Shown in pieces: positions 1-10,569 of a DNA stretch of 64,000 bases; the stretch's first letter is position 1; each line of letters starts with the position of its first letter. Position numbers and translations under genes: made by a program. This DNA is from Actinospineispora acaciae DSM 45401 (GTDB lineage: Bacteria; Actinomycetota; Actinomycetes; Mycobacteriales; Pseudonocardiaceae): assembly GCF_000620785.1 (NCBI RefSeq), contig NZ_JIAI01000021.1, forward strand, positions 1-64,000, given 5' to 3'. Below the pieces are notes generated by a model. It saw only the letters and a list, made by a program, of their open reading frames with translations, searched no databases and was not told the origin of the DNA.

Positions 1-260
1 GCCGCCTGTCCACAACCAAAACCGAGTACGACCACACCCACGACTACCGCCACGGCGGACCCACCATCCAGATCAACGGCGGCAACGTCTGCAACCACGA
101 CCACGACCTCAAAACGAAGGGAGGCTGGCGACTCGAACAACCCGAACCCGGAACGTTCACCTGGCACACCCCACTCGGCCAAACCCACACCACCCAAGGC
201 GAACCCATCATCACCCCACTACCCGAGCCCGACGACGACCCAGACCCACCACCGTTCTGA
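1..260 (+). CDS. HNH endonuclease, C-terminal part (DUF222-type), cut by window edge
   Basis: Only the last 85 codons are present; the gene runs off the left edge and is read from base 3. The readable end has the metal-binding core of an HNH nuclease: an Asp-His-Thr-His start, a His-Gly-Gly turn, an Asn, then Cys-Asn-His-Asp-His and Lys-x-x-Gly-Gly-Trp, followed by an Asp/Pro-rich tail. In actinomycetes this is normally the C-terminal domain of DUF222/13E12-like proteins, often multicopy and of unknown role. The N-terminal DUF222 half is outside the window, so the family is inferred from the tail only. Confidence 0.75.
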   Translation, partial: RLSTTKTEYDHTHDYRHGGPTIQINGGNVCNHDHDLKTKGGWRLEQPEPGTFTWHTPLGQTHTTQGEPIITPLPEPDDDPDPPPF

Positions 261-292
261 ACGCACCTCGGCGAAGCGAGACGTCAGCAACT

Positions 293-307
293 GGCCAACC
301 GTTGGCC
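293..307. terminator. Short inverted repeat after the HNH gene
   Basis: GGCCAAC and GTTGGCC are separated by one base, 32 bases after the HNH stop. The sterically possible form is a 5-bp stem with a 5-base loop. There is no T-run, so this is a weak terminator candidate. The rest of the gap to 380 shows only the GGAAGGGCGG-like ribosome binding region before the next gene. Confidence 0.3.
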
Positions 308-380
308 TGTCGTTGTTAATGCATGTGCACTACTGTCTGATGCGGTCGACGTAGACGACGGGGAAGGGCGGTAGGCGGCG

Positions 381-1664
381 ATGGCGTGGGACTTCTCGAC
401 CGAACCGGAGTTCGAGGCGAAGCTGGAGTGGATGCGCGGGTTCGTCCGCGACGAGATCATTCCGTTGGAGACCCTGGAGCTGGACTGGGAGACGTTCGCG
501 CGGATCACGGCGCCGCTCAAGGAGCAGGTCAAGGAGCGCGGGCTGTGGGCGGCGCACCTGCCGCCCGAGCTGGGCGGGGGTGGGTTCGGGCAGGTCAAGC
601 TCGGGCTGATGCACGAGATCCTGGGGCAGTGCCGGTATGCGCCGGGGGTGTTCGGGAACCAGGCGCCGGACTCGGGGAACGCGGAGCTGCTGGCCATCGG
701 GGGTAGTCCGGAGCAGAAGGAGCGGTGGATGCACCCGCTGCTGCGCGGGGAGCTGCGCAGCTCGTTCTCGATGACCGAGCCGGGCGCGGGGGCGGACCCG
801 ACGATGTTGACCACTCGCGCGGTGTTGGACGGCGACCAGTATGTGATCAACGGGCACAAGTGGTTCTCGACCAACGCCTCGCGGGCGGACTTCCTCATCG
901 TGATGGCGGTGACGGATCCGGACGTGAGCCCGTACCAGGGGTCGTCGATGATCGTCGTTCCGACGGACACGCCGGGGGTCAACATTCTGCGCGACATCCC
1001 GGTGATGGACCATCCGCTGCACGTCGGGCTGGATGCGGGGCACGCCGAGGTCGTCTACAACGACGTGCGGGTGCCGAGGGAGAACCTGGTGGGGAATCCG
1101 GGTGACGGGTTCCGGCTGGCGCAGCAGCGGCTCGGGCCGGGGCGGATTCATCATGCGATGCGGTGGCTGGGGCAGTCGCGGCGGGCGTTCGACATGTTGT
1201 GCGAGCGGGCGGTCAGCCGGCACGCGCACGGGTCGCGGCTGGCGGACAAGCAGATGGTGCAGGACTGGGTGGCCACCTCGGCGGCGGAGATGCAGGCGGC
1301 CCGGCTGATGACCCTGCACGCGGCGTGGACGATGGACCAGGTGGGGGCCTCGAACGCGCGCATCGAGATCGGCATGATCAAGTATTGGGGCGCGCGGGTG
1401 CTGCACGACGTGATCGACAGGGCGATCCAGGTGCACGGGTCGCTGGGGTTCTCCGGCGACCTGCCGCTGGAGCAGATGTACCGGTCGGCCAGGGCGGCGC
1501 GGATCTACGACGGCCCGGACGAGGTGCACAAGGAGTCGGTGGCGCGGCGGATCCTGCGCGGCTACGCCCCGACCGAGGTGCCGACCGAGCACGTCCCGAC
1601 CCGCCGCGAGGCGGCCCGCCGCAAGTTCGCCGAGCAGCTCTCGCTGGCCACCGCGAACGCCTGA
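381..1664 (+). CDS. Acyl-CoA dehydrogenase (ACAD10/11-like branch)
   Basis: A 427-residue FAD enzyme of the acyl-CoA dehydrogenase fold, expected to introduce the alpha-beta double bond into a CoA thioester. Visible motifs are the FAD-contact stretch MTEPGAGADPT near residue 130, the middle beta-domain, the C-terminal helical bundle with QVHGSLGFSGDLPLEQMYR, and ARIYDGPDEVH near the end. The usual catalytic-base glutamate of medium-chain enzymes is Asp377 here, as I recall for ACAD10/11-type sequences, so acyl specificity should not be assumed. The ATG follows a GGGAAGGGCGG region. A TetR gene starts 11 bases after the stop and probably controls this gene. Confidence 0.9.
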   Translation: MAWDFSTEPEFEAKLEWMRGFVRDEIIPLETLELDWETFARITAPLKEQVKERGLWAAHLPPELGGGGFGQVKLGLMHEILGQCRYAPGVFGNQAPDSGNAELLAIGGSPEQKERWMHPLLRGELRSSFSMTEPGAGADPTMLTTRAVLDGDQYVINGHKWFSTNASRADFLIVMAVTDPDVSPYQGSSMIVVPTDTPGVNILRDIPVMDHPLHVGLDAGHAEVVYNDVRVPRENLVGNPGDGFRLAQQRLGPGRIHHAMRWLGQSRRAFDMLCERAVSRHAHGSRLADKQMVQDWVATSAAEMQAARLMTLHAAWTMDQVGASNARIEIGMIKYWGARVLHDVIDRAIQVHGSLGFSGDLPLEQMYRSARAARIYDGPDEVHKESVARRILRGYAPTEVPTEHVPTRREAARRKFAEQLSLATANA

Positions 1665-1675
1665 GCCCCGATGCG

Positions 1676-2404
1676 ATGACCAGCTCGACGAGGGCGTCCG
1701 ACCAGGATCGTGTCACCGATCCGGACGGGCCGGGGGACGGCACGGTGGCCAGGTTGCGGCGGACGGCGGAGCGGTTGTTCGCGGCGCACGGCGTGGACGG
1801 GGTGTCGCTGCGGCAGATCACCAGGGACGCCGGGCAGCGCAACGTGACGGCGGTGACCTACCACTTCGGCTCGCGGGACGGGTTGTTGCGCGCGGTGCTC
1901 GGGCATCACCTGGAGCACGTGCGGGTGCGGCACCAGACGCTGCTGGAGCGCTACCGGGAGGACCCGCCGGCCGAGCCGGGCGACCGGCTGCGCGAGCTGG
2001 CCGACGTGCTGGTGATGCCGCTGTGCGCCGAGCTGGACTGCGCGGACGGCGGGCCGGAGTTCCTGCGGGTCGCGGCGGAGGTGGTCAACCGCAGCGACTG
2101 GATCTTCGAGCCGGGCAGCCCGATCGCCATGTTGATCTCGCCGAACCACGGGTGGGCCGAGCTGGTGGAGCCGTTCCTGTCGGCCGACGCGGCGGGGCGG
2201 CTGCACCGCAGGTTCGCGGCGATGCGGTTCGTGTACGTGGAGCTGGGCCGCCGGGTGCGGCAGCCACCGCCCCGGCGGGACGACAGGCTGTTCGCCAGCC
2301 AGCTCACCGACCTGGTCGCGGCGCTGCTCACCGCCCCGCTGAGCGCGCGGACCCTGGAGCTGCTGCGCAAGCGCACAGACACGGAAACGGCCAGCCGATC
2401 CTGA
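1676..2404 (+). CDS. TetR/AcrR family transcriptional regulator
   Basis: A 242-residue repressor-type protein. The N-terminal helix-turn-helix lies at about residues 24-74 (AERLFAAHGVDGVSLRQIT, then VTYHFGSRDGLLRAVL, the usual TetR end of helix 4). The C-terminal ligand domain is variable and gives no hint of the effector. It starts 11 bases after the acyl-CoA dehydrogenase on the same strand, so the two are probably one transcript and the regulator may sense an acyl-CoA or lipid (inference). The ATG at 1676 was chosen because the conserved domain follows it directly and upstream in-frame sequence belongs to the dehydrogenase gene. The stop codon lies in the loop of a strong hairpin. Confidence 0.88.
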   Translation: MTSSTRASDQDRVTDPDGPGDGTVARLRRTAERLFAAHGVDGVSLRQITRDAGQRNVTAVTYHFGSRDGLLRAVLGHHLEHVRVRHQTLLERYREDPPAEPGDRLRELADVLVMPLCAELDCADGGPEFLRVAAEVVNRSDWIFEPGSPIAMLISPNHGWAELVEPFLSADAAGRLHRRFAAMRFVYVELGRRVRQPPPRRDDRLFASQLTDLVAALLTAPLSARTLELLRKRTDTETASRS

Positions 2405-2423
2405 GGCCGGCTGGCCGTTTCCG
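2382..2423 (+). terminator. Strong hairpin overlapping the TetR stop codon
   Basis: A perfect 15-bp inverted repeat (arms 2382-2396 and 2409-2423, starting CGGAAACGGCCAGCC) with a 12-base loop that contains the TetR stop codon. It ends the acyl-CoA dehydrogenase/TetR unit and also faces the convergent small secreted protein gene, so it may work in both directions. Confidence 0.8.
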
Positions 2424-2471
2424 TAAATGCGGTACTACGCCGGGCCGGTCAGGGTGCGACCGGCCCGGGGG

Positions 2472-2744
2472 TCACCCGGTGAGCGCGGGGAGGTTGCCGG
2501 TGAGGCTGCTGGCGTCCGGCAGGCCGGCGCCGCCGAGCGTGTCGGTCGGGGCGTCCGACTTCTTCTTGTCGCCCTTGTGCTCCTTGCCGTCGTCGCCGCC
2601 CTTGTCGGCGGTCTTGGAGACCGTGCCGGCCACGTCGTCGGTCGCGGGCAGGTCGGGCGTCGCGGCGAAGGCGGTGCCGGTGCCCAGGATGACGGCCCCG
2701 CCGGCGATGGCGATGGCCAGGGTGTTACGCAGACGTCGCTGCAT
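2472..2744 (-). CDS. Small secreted protein, lysine/aspartate-rich (paralogue of the 16772-17137 gene)
   Basis: A 90-residue protein of unknown function. It has a signal peptide with a basic start (MQRRLR), a hydrophobic core and a likely cleavage after AFA at residue 27. The mature part is low-complexity: a charged stretch rich in Lys, Asp and Gly, then a Gly/Leu/Pro-rich end. There are no cysteines and no known domain. The ATG at 2744 was chosen because the signal peptide begins there and a GAGAGGACAG ribosome site precedes it. A second gene 14 kb away has nearly the same signal peptide, with cleavage at the same residue, and a different charged mature part, so the two form a small family. 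Confidence 0.65.
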   Translation of the reverse strand: MQRRLRNTLAIAIAGGAVILGTGTAFAATPDLPATDDVAGTVSKTADKGGDDGKEHKGDKKKSDAPTDTLGGAGLPDASSLTGNLPALTG

Positions 2745-2956
2745 GCTGTCTGTCCTCTCGGGGGTTGTGTGCATGTGTGTCTGGTGTGACAGCGGAGGCA
2801 ATGCTAGAGGAGGCCATGTGGGTGATTGCACGCGGTACCATCACACTCATTTGGAGCACGGCCTCCGGGGGAGCGATTGCCTCGGACAGAGTAGGACATC
2901 CGGGATGGATGTGGTAGATCACCGCCGCTCCCGCAATCCCGCCCGGCAAATGTGAC

Positions 2957-2976
2957 CGACCGTCAGCGGACGGTCG
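2957..2976 (-). terminator. GC-rich hairpin after the ABC/ArsR operon
   Basis: Arms CGACCGTC and GACGGTCG flank a 4-base loop, 15 bases past the stop of the ArsR-like gene. The stem is 8 bp and perfect with no T-run, typical of actinomycete terminator candidates. Confidence 0.5.
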
Positions 2977-2991
2977 CGGGCCGTCAGCCAA

Positions 2992-4053
2992 TCAGCGCCA
3001 AAGGGCGTCAAACAGGTCCTGGCCGATGCTTTTGAGCGCCTCGGCGTCCAGCTCGTAGTAGACCATTCGGCCCTCGCGGCTGGTGCGGACCAGGCCGGCC
3101 TCGCGCAGTCGGCGGAGGTGGCGGGACACCTGGGGCTCGGCCATTTTGGTGTACTGAGCGAGGTCAACGGTGGTGCGCCGACCTCGGAGGACTTCTCGAC
3201 AGATGCGTACCCGGGACGGGTCGGCGAGCGCCCTGATCCGCCGGTCGACGTCCTCGAACGAGGTCTCCCGGCGGGAGCCGACCGGGTACTGGATGGCGAT
3301 CGGCCGCCCGCGCACGTGTTTGATCGTCACGTGCGGGCCGCCGTGGGCCGAGGGCAGCAGCACGCAGGGGTCGTCACGAAGGCGCGCGGTGGCGTCATAG
3401 AGCTTGTCGAAAACCACCCGATGGGGGTCATGCGCCTCCTTCGCGGTGGGGGTGATCCGGGCGATCGCGGCCAGGCCGTCGCGGTCCAGCTCGCGGCGGC
3501 GCCGGTCGGCGTCCTCACGCAGGACGGGCGCCACCCGCCGCCACTCCGGCTCGAACACCCGCCCGCCGAACCGCGACAGGAACGCGACCAGCCGCCCGCG
3601 CAGCTCCTCCGGGTCGTCGACCAACCGCTCGGCCAGCGCCAGCCGCTCCGGTGACATCCGCCTGGCCTGCTCGATGAACGTGGCCCTGACCGCCGAGGGG
3701 GTCTTGCCGTCGACGATCGCGGCGGCGGCCATCGCGGCGAACGAGTCGAGGGCGAGCCGCGAGACGGCCGCGAGCTCGGCGTCCAGCCCGCGCTCGGCGC
3801 CCAGGCCGGGCCCGGGCTCGAACGGGAACAGGAACCGGGCCCGCCGCGAGCCCCACATCGGCGCCCATTCCCGCATCTCCGCATCCAGGTCGTGGCTCAG
3901 CGCGGCGCGCGCGGACCGGGCGAAGGACCGGCTGTCCGGGTGGTGTCCGTGATCGTTGAGGGCGTGCAGGCAGGCGCACAGCTCGGCCAGCGGGGAGACC
4001 CGCACGGCGCAGCGGTCAGCCGTCGAACCCGACAGGACCACGGTGACCGCCAC
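2992..4053 (-). CDS. ArsR-type winged-helix regulator with a long N-terminal domain (DUF5937-like)
   Basis: A 353-residue protein. The last 80 residues are an ArsR-like winged helix (RALADPSRVRICREVL, then MAEPQVSRHLRRLREAGLV and a YYEL wing). About 270 residues precede it with no cysteine metal site; this matches the DUF5937 plus ArsR layout common in actinomycetes. It has a GTG start. Only three bases separate it from the stop of the ABC ATPase gene, so it is probably the last gene of the esterase/ABC operon and may regulate it in response to the transported compound (inference). The ligand cannot be read from the sequence. Confidence 0.8.
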   Translation of the reverse strand: MAVTVVLSGSTADRCAVRVSPLAELCACLHALNDHGHHPDSRSFARSARAALSHDLDAEMREWAPMWGSRRARFLFPFEPGPGLGAERGLDAELAAVSRLALDSFAAMAAAAIVDGKTPSAVRATFIEQARRMSPERLALAERLVDDPEELRGRLVAFLSRFGGRVFEPEWRRVAPVLREDADRRRRELDRDGLAAIARITPTAKEAHDPHRVVFDKLYDATARLRDDPCVLLPSAHGGPHVTIKHVRGRPIAIQYPVGSRRETSFEDVDRRIRALADPSRVRICREVLRGRRTTVDLAQYTKMAEPQVSRHLRRLREAGLVRTSREGRMVYYELDAEALKSIGQDLFDALWR

Positions 4054-4056
4054 GGC

Positions 4057-5122
<1,066 letters not shown>

Positions 5123-5130
<8 letters not shown>

Positions 5131-6826
5131 GGGCATTCACCTTGAAGGTTCGACCCGCGAGGAACACGACCAGCGCGGTGATGGCGATCTGCAGGCAGGA
5201 CAGCGCGGCGACGGCACCGGTGTTGCCGTTCGACCAGAGGATCAGCGAGGTGGTGCCGATGACCTCGCTGTCCGCGTTGCCCAGGAACACGGCGGCGGAG
5301 TACGCCTTGATCATGGTCACGAACACCAGCAGGAACGAGGTGAGCAGCGCGGGTGCGAGCAGCCGCGCGAGCACCCGGCTGAACGTGCGCCACCAGTCCG
5401 CGCCCACCGACCGCGCCGCGTGGTCCAGCTCCTCGCCGATCTGCATGACCATCGGCGCGATCGCGCTGAACGCGGCCGGCAGCGCGCACACCCCGAACGC
5501 GACCATGATCGTGGCCAGCGAACCCTGCAGCGGGCGCAGCGGCGGGATGAACAGGATAGTCCAGAAGAACCCCAGGCCGACGATCACGCCCGGCAGCGCC
5601 TGCGGGGCCAGCGAGGCCACCTCGGTGGCGCGGGCGAACCGGAACCTGGAGCGCCGCGCGGTGAGCACCGCGAGCGCGGCGACCACCGTGGTCAGCACCG
5701 CCCCGACCAGCGCCACCAGCAGGCTGTTGCCGATCGACCCGGCGTACTGCGGGTAGCCCAGGATGATCTGGAAGTTCCCGAGCGAGACCACCTCGAACGG
5801 GTTGAGCAGCGGCGAGAGCACCTGGGTGAACGCCCGCGCGACCAGCCCGGCCAGCGGCAGCAGCGGCCCCAGCACCAGGTACCCGACCGCCACCGCGAAC
5901 CCGACCCAGCGCAGCGCGCCGATGTCGAACCGCGCCACCCTGCTGGCCTTGCCGCGCACCGCGATGAACCGCCGGCTGTTGCGCAGCACCAGGCCCTGCG
6001 CGGTCACCAGCACCGCCAGGAACAACAGGAACAGCACGGCGGCCGCGCCGAGCACGCCGTAGTCGGGGTTGGGCCGGTCCAGGCCGTAGTCGTAGAGGAA
6101 GCTGCCGAACAGCTCGATCCGCACCGGCTGGCCGTAGAGCAGCGGGACGCTCAGCTCCTCCAGCGAGCCGGTGAACACCAGCAGCCCGCTGTACATGATC
6201 GCCGGGCGCAGCAGCGGCAGGATCACCGACCGGATCACCCGCAGCGGCCGGGCGCCGCAGGTGCGCGCGGCGTTCTCCAGCGAGGAGTCGGCCACCCGCA
6301 GCGCGTTCGAGCAGTACAGGTAGACGATCGGGACGAAGGCGACCGACGAGGTCAGCGCCATGCCGACGAGGGAGTAGAGGTTCCAGGGGCGGCCGCCGAG
6401 CACGGCGGCCACCAGCCGGGTGACGTAGCCCGCCGGCCCGTACAGGATGATCCAGCCGAACGCGAGCACCAGCGGCGAGATGTAGATCGGCCAGAGCACC
6501 ATCCCGCCCATGGCCGCCGCGCCGGGCACCCGCACCCGCACCAGCACCACCGCGAGCAGCACGCCGAGCACCACCGAGATCAGCGTGGTCAGCGCGGCCA
6601 GCGCCAGGCTGTTCAGGATGACGGTGCCGAACGCCTCGTCGGCGAACAGGCGCACGTAGGCGGTCGGGTCGAACGCGCCCGCCTCGTACAGCGGGCGGCT
6701 GGCGAACGACTGCACCAGCGCGACGACCACCGGGGCGAGCACGAGCAGCGCCAGCGGGAGGAACACCCCGTACTGGATCCAGACCTCGCGCGGGCGGCCC
6801 AGCAGGCGCTGGTACCGGGGGTTCAC
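5123..6826 (-). CDS. ABC transporter permease with two fused permease domains (FbpB type)
   Basis: A 567-residue inner-membrane protein with about twelve hydrophobic segments in two halves. Each half has a binding-protein-dependent transport domain with an EAA-like loop: LENAARTCGARPLRVIRSVILP in the first, LDHAARSVGADWWRTFSRVLAR in the second. A fused double permease with one ATPase and one binding protein is the layout of ferric-ion/FbpB transporters. The start is taken as GTG at 6826, four bases after the binding-protein stop; upstream in-frame sequence is the binding-protein gene in another frame. It overlaps the ATPase gene at its 3' end. Confidence 0.9.
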
Positions 6827-6830
6827 GAAC

Positions 6831-7958
6831 TCAGCCAAGGCGGGCCTCCCAGTCCTTGGCGAACCTGTCCTGTTCGGCCTCCGGGCCCAGGTCGTAGCCG
6901 ATGAGCACCACGTTGTCCTTGCCGACGTCGGAGACGACGCTGTCATAGGTCGGGCGGCCGGCGGGGGCGTGCACGCCCGAGCGGTACGGGGTGAACCCGC
7001 CGCCGGCGATGTTGGCCTGGCCCTCGGCGGACAGGATGTAGTCGAGCATGAGCTTGCCGGTGTTCGGGTGCGGCGATTTCGCCGGAATGGCCATGCCGCG
7101 CAGGAACAGCGGCGTGGCGTCCGAAATGAGGTTCCAGCCGACCACCTTGTTGTACTGGGTCATCTGCGGCAGGATCACCGGGCCGGACGCGAAGTATCCG
7201 ATCAGGTATTCGCCGGACGATATCTTGTCCAACATCGGGCCGGACGAATTCTCCGCCCTGGTGTAGGGCAACAGTGCGTCGAAGGCCGACCAGTTTCGGT
7301 TCCTGGCCAGGAAATAGGAGTACTGGATGGCCAGTCCGAAGCTGATCCCGGCGGAGTACGTGGTGATCCTGTGGCGGAACCGGTCCGGGTTCGAGCGGAC
7401 CAGGGTGATCAGGTCGGCCAGGCCGCGCGGGCGTTCCTCCGGCCGCAGCAGGACCTTGTTGTACGTCATGATGATCGCGTCCGAGGAGAACGTGTACAGG
7501 CCGGGGCGGGTGCGGGCGAAGCCGGGGAGCTGGCCCAGCTCCGGCGAGACGTAGTCCAGTGCCTGGCCGGCGTTCGCGAAGTCCAGCCAGTTCTGCGGGG
7601 AGCCGGAGACCAGGAAGCTGGCCTGCGGGCGCCCGGCGGCGTCCTCGGCGTTGTGCCGCTGGAAGACCTGCGAGCTGCCCAGGTTCGTGGTCAGGATGTC
7701 CTCGACCCACGGGTAGTGCGTGCGGAACCCGTCGATCACCGGCCGCCAGTTGAAGGCGTCCATGTTGGAGTAGATGACCAGCCGGCGCTCGGCCTTCGAG
7801 GCGTCCACTATCCGGTCGTAGTCGGCGGGGTAGTACGGCGGCCGGGGCAGCGGCGGCACCGCCTCGTTGACCGAGTCCGAGGGTGGGGCGCAGCCGGCGA
7901 GCAGCGCCCCGGCGGCCATCCCGGTGAGGAAGTGGCGGCGGCCCACCCCGGCGGTCAC
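6831..7958 (-). CDS. Extracellular solute-binding lipoprotein (family 1) of the ABC importer
   Basis: A 375-residue substrate-binding protein. The N-terminus has a twin-arginine-like GRRHFLTG followed by a lipobox ending LLAGC, so export and lipid anchoring are expected. The body has the family-1 pattern (RLVIYSNMDAFNWRPVIDGF at the start of the mature domain, a YNK motif, and a PNTGKLMLDYILSAEGQ segment typical of iron and phosphonate binding proteins). The GTG start overlaps the esterase stop as GTGA, which fixes it. With permease and ATPase it forms a complete importer. The ligand is unknown; the coupled esterase hints at an ester or acylated compound (inference). Confidence 0.9.
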   Translation of the reverse strand: MTAGVGRRHFLTGMAAGALLAGCAPPSDSVNEAVPPLPRPPYYPADYDRIVDASKAERRLVIYSNMDAFNWRPVIDGFRTHYPWVEDILTTNLGSSQVFQRHNAEDAAGRPQASFLVSGSPQNWLDFANAGQALDYVSPELGQLPGFARTRPGLYTFSSDAIIMTYNKVLLRPEERPRGLADLITLVRSNPDRFRHRITTYSAGISFGLAIQYSYFLARNRNWSAFDALLPYTRAENSSGPMLDKISSGEYLIGYFASGPVILPQMTQYNKVVGWNLISDATPLFLRGMAIPAKSPHPNTGKLMLDYILSAEGQANIAGGGFTPYRSGVHAPAGRPTYDSVVSDVGKDNVVLIGYDLGPEAEQDRFAKDWEARLG

Positions 7959-8779
7959 CGGATGAGCTCCCCGGTCAGCACGCCGGCGAAGAAGTCCTTG
8001 ACGGCCGGGAGCACGCCGTGGCCGTTGTGGTCGACCCCGGGGACGACGTCCAGCCGCACCGCGATGCCGGCCGCGCGGAAGCTCTCCGCGAGCGTGTGCA
8101 GCCGCTCGATGCGGGTGCGACCGGCCAGCTCGGCGCCGTCCATCCAGTTGGAGTGCCCGGGGTTGTTGATCTCCCAGGTCTCCACGTCGCGGTCGCCGAC
8201 GACCATCTGCACCGGGACCTCGCGCATCCGTTCGACATCGATGTCCCGGCCGAACCGCTCGGCGAACCCGTCCGTGCCCAGCCACCACGGCCTGGACCCG
8301 TCGAGCAGGGTCACCCGGCCCGGGGCGCCGATGGACACCGCCGACAGCCGCTCGGGGTGCAGGTAGAAGAAGCGGTGGGTGAACTGGCCGCCGCCGGAGA
8401 AGCCGTGCAGGCAGAACCGCTCGGTGTCGATGCCGAACCGCTCGCCGACCTCGGCGACGATGGCGAGCAGGACGCGGTCGAAGCGAATGTCGCCGTAGGA
8501 GATGAACTTGAAGTTGTGCAGATCCTCGGGGTCGCCGATCCCGGCCGGGAACAACGGCGCCAGGATTGCGCAGCCGTGTTTTTCGGCGAAGTCGGCGAAA
8601 GCGTCCCGGTATGCGACGTTCGTGCGTCCGGTGCCGTGCATGATCACGACCAGCGGCACCTTGACCGTGGCGTCGGCTTCCCGGGCCGGAAGGTAGAGGC
8701 AGTACGAGAAACGTTGGTCGTCGCGGGAGGCGAAGACGGTTGTCCTTCCGGTCAGATAAAACCCTTGGGGATCCGGCAT
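7955..8779 (-). CDS. Alpha/beta hydrolase, esterase/depolymerase-like
   Basis: A 274-residue enzyme without a signal peptide. It shows the alpha/beta hydrolase set: oxyanion-hole region VVIMHGTGRT, nucleophile elbow GFSGGG with the catalytic Ser, an acidic candidate in VVGDRD, and the catalytic His in PGVDHNGHG. It resembles the PHB-depolymerase/feruloyl-esterase branch. It is the first gene of the operon running to the ABC importer and ArsR-like regulator; its stop overlaps the binding-protein start. A likely role is to hydrolyse an imported ester inside the cell, but the substrate is unproven. Confidence 0.82.
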   Translation of the reverse strand: MPDPQGFYLTGRTTVFASRDDQRFSYCLYLPAREADATVKVPLVVIMHGTGRTNVAYRDAFADFAEKHGCAILAPLFPAGIGDPEDLHNFKFISYGDIRFDRVLLAIVAEVGERFGIDTERFCLHGFSGGGQFTHRFFYLHPERLSAVSIGAPGRVTLLDGSRPWWLGTDGFAERFGRDIDVERMREVPVQMVVGDRDVETWEINNPGHSNWMDGAELAGRTRIERLHTLAESFRAAGIAVRLDVVPGVDHNGHGVLPAVKDFFAGVLTGELIR

Positions 8780-8833
8780 TTGCGTAGTCTGGTGCCGGCG
8801 CGGGCGGCGATCAAGACGATTGACGGGGGACCG

Positions 8834-10537
8834 TTAATGGTCAATGAGGGCTTTGGGGACGGCACAGTCGTAGAGGGGCGGCCGGGCGGGCGTGCAGTGG
8901 GTGCGGACCCAGGCGGTGCGGGCGGCGGCGGGGCCCGCGGGCATCGGGTACACCGCGATGTAGCGCAGCTCGCCGGTGGCGACCAGCCGGGACAGCGTGG
9001 CGAGGTCGGGCGCGGGCGAGTCGGCGGTGAACCCGCCCATCGGCAGCACCCGGTAGCCGGCGGCCAGGTACGGGGTGGCGCTGCTGGCGTCGCCGGTGGC
9101 CAGCAGGTAGCGGCGGTCCGGGGGTTGGCGCAGGAGGAGGGCGAGCAGCGCCGGGTCGGGGTCGAGGCCGGGTAGTCGGGTGGTCACCGGGCCGGCGGGT
9201 GGCGTGCCGTAGAGCCTGGACATGAGCGTGCGGGGTGGGAGGTGGCCGAACACGACGTCCTCGCGGTACGGGCCGGCCACCGGGTTCGTGGTCTGCAGGG
9301 TGTGCGGGGCCAGCGGCGGGGTGCGGGCGATCCAGATGGCCGGGCCGGCGAGCGCGGCCAGTAGTGCGAGCGCGGGGCCGGCCCGGTGGTGCGCGAACGT
9401 GGCGGCGAGTAGTGCGGCGGCGAGGAGGAGGACGGCGGTCGCGGTTTCGGCGGCGCGCCAGGCCAGGAACGCCGCGCAGGCCCCGGTGGCCAGGACCGCG
9501 AGCGGCAGGCCGTGGCGGGTCAGTAGCGGAATGCCGGCGGCGGCGAGCGCGGCGACCGGCGGGGCCAGCAGCGTGGTGTAGTACGGATGCACGCCTCCCG
9601 CAGCACTGATCACCGCCGCGCCCAGTGCGAGCCAGCCGGCCCACAGGACCCAGTGCGGGTCGCGGCGTATACGTCGGGTCAGGGCTGCCGCGATGACGCC
9701 GGCCAGCGCGAGCGGCAGCAGCCAGCCGATCTGGCCGCCGAGCTGGGCGTTGAGCAGCCGGCCCAGCCCGGGCTCGCCGCCGAACGGGGCGGTGCCGGTG
9801 CCGGCCCGGTCCAGGCCGTTGCGCACGAGGACCAGCTCCCAGACCGAGTTCGTGGCGGTGCCGTCCAGCCAGGGGCGCTCGGTGGGCGGGGTCGCGGCGA
9901 CCAGCAGCAGCCACGGCAGGCAGGCGGCAGCGGAGACGGCCGTCAGCAATCCCGCGCGGGCCAGCCTGGCGCGGCCCCCTACGACCAGCGCCGCCACGAA
10001 TGCTGGCAGCGGCACGAGCGCGGCGAGCATCTTCATGTGGAAGCCCAGCCCGATCATCAGCCCGGCGCCGACCAGCCAGCCCGGACTTCCCGACTCCAAC
10101 CCCCGGGTCAGCAGGTACGCCGCGACCACCAGGCAGCAGGCCAGGAACGTGTCCGGCAGCGTCCCGGCGGCGGTCGCGAACGTGATCGGCGTCAGCGCCA
10201 GCGCCGCGGCCGCGAGCAGGGCGGCCCGCTCACCCGCCCACCGCCGCACCGAGCCGTACAGCGCGAGCACCGTGGCGGTCGCGCCCACCGCGTGCGGCGC
10301 CAGCAGCACCGCCGGGGAGAACCCGAACGCCCGCACGCACAGCGCCTGCACCCAGAGCATCCCGGGCAGCTTGTCCACCGTGATCGCGCCGGTCGGGTCC
10401 AGCGCGCCGAACGCGAACGCGTGCCAGCTCTCGCTCATCGAGCGCACGGCGGCCGCGTAGTAGTAGTGCTCGGCGCCCCGGCTCGCGCCCCACGCATACA
10501 GCACCCCCGCCCCGAGCGCTACCAGCCACCGGTTCAT
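8834..10537 (-). CDS. GT39-family membrane glycosyltransferase (ArnT/PMT-like)
   Basis: A 567-residue polytopic protein with about 11-12 hydrophobic helices and a soluble C-terminal domain of about 150 residues. The first external loop has the acidic pair and pattern of actinobacterial GT39 enzymes (YYYAAAVRSMSESW, then LDPTGAITVDKLPG), followed by a TLPDTF loop. Such enzymes move a sugar from a polyprenyl-phosphate donor to an acceptor outside the membrane. The ATG is preceded by a short divergent promoter region with a palindrome. It is probably monocistronic. Donor and acceptor are unknown. Confidence 0.85.
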   Translation of the reverse strand: MNRWLVALGAGVLYAWGASRGAEHYYYAAAVRSMSESWHAFAFGALDPTGAITVDKLPGMLWVQALCVRAFGFSPAVLLAPHAVGATATVLALYGSVRRWAGERAALLAAAALALTPITFATAAGTLPDTFLACCLVVAAYLLTRGLESGSPGWLVGAGLMIGLGFHMKMLAALVPLPAFVAALVVGGRARLARAGLLTAVSAAACLPWLLLVAATPPTERPWLDGTATNSVWELVLVRNGLDRAGTGTAPFGGEPGLGRLLNAQLGGQIGWLLPLALAGVIAAALTRRIRRDPHWVLWAGWLALGAAVISAAGGVHPYYTTLLAPPVAALAAAGIPLLTRHGLPLAVLATGACAAFLAWRAAETATAVLLLAAALLAATFAHHRAGPALALLAALAGPAIWIARTPPLAPHTLQTTNPVAGPYREDVVFGHLPPRTLMSRLYGTPPAGPVTTRLPGLDPDPALLALLLRQPPDRRYLLATGDASSATPYLAAGYRVLPMGGFTADSPAPDLATLSRLVATGELRYIAVYPMPAGPAAARTAWVRTHCTPARPPLYDCAVPKALIDH

Positions 10538-10553
10538 ACGACAGAGCGTAGTA

Positions 10554-10569
10554 CTACTACTCGTAGTAG
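10554..10569. promoter_or_regulatory. Palindrome between divergent genes (candidate operator)
   Basis: CTACTAC-TC-GTAGTAG, a perfect 7-bp inverted repeat, lies 17 bases upstream of the glycosyltransferase ATG and 79 bases before the oxidoreductase ATG. The position in a divergent promoter region fits an operator. No regulator is encoded next to it. Confidence 0.45.
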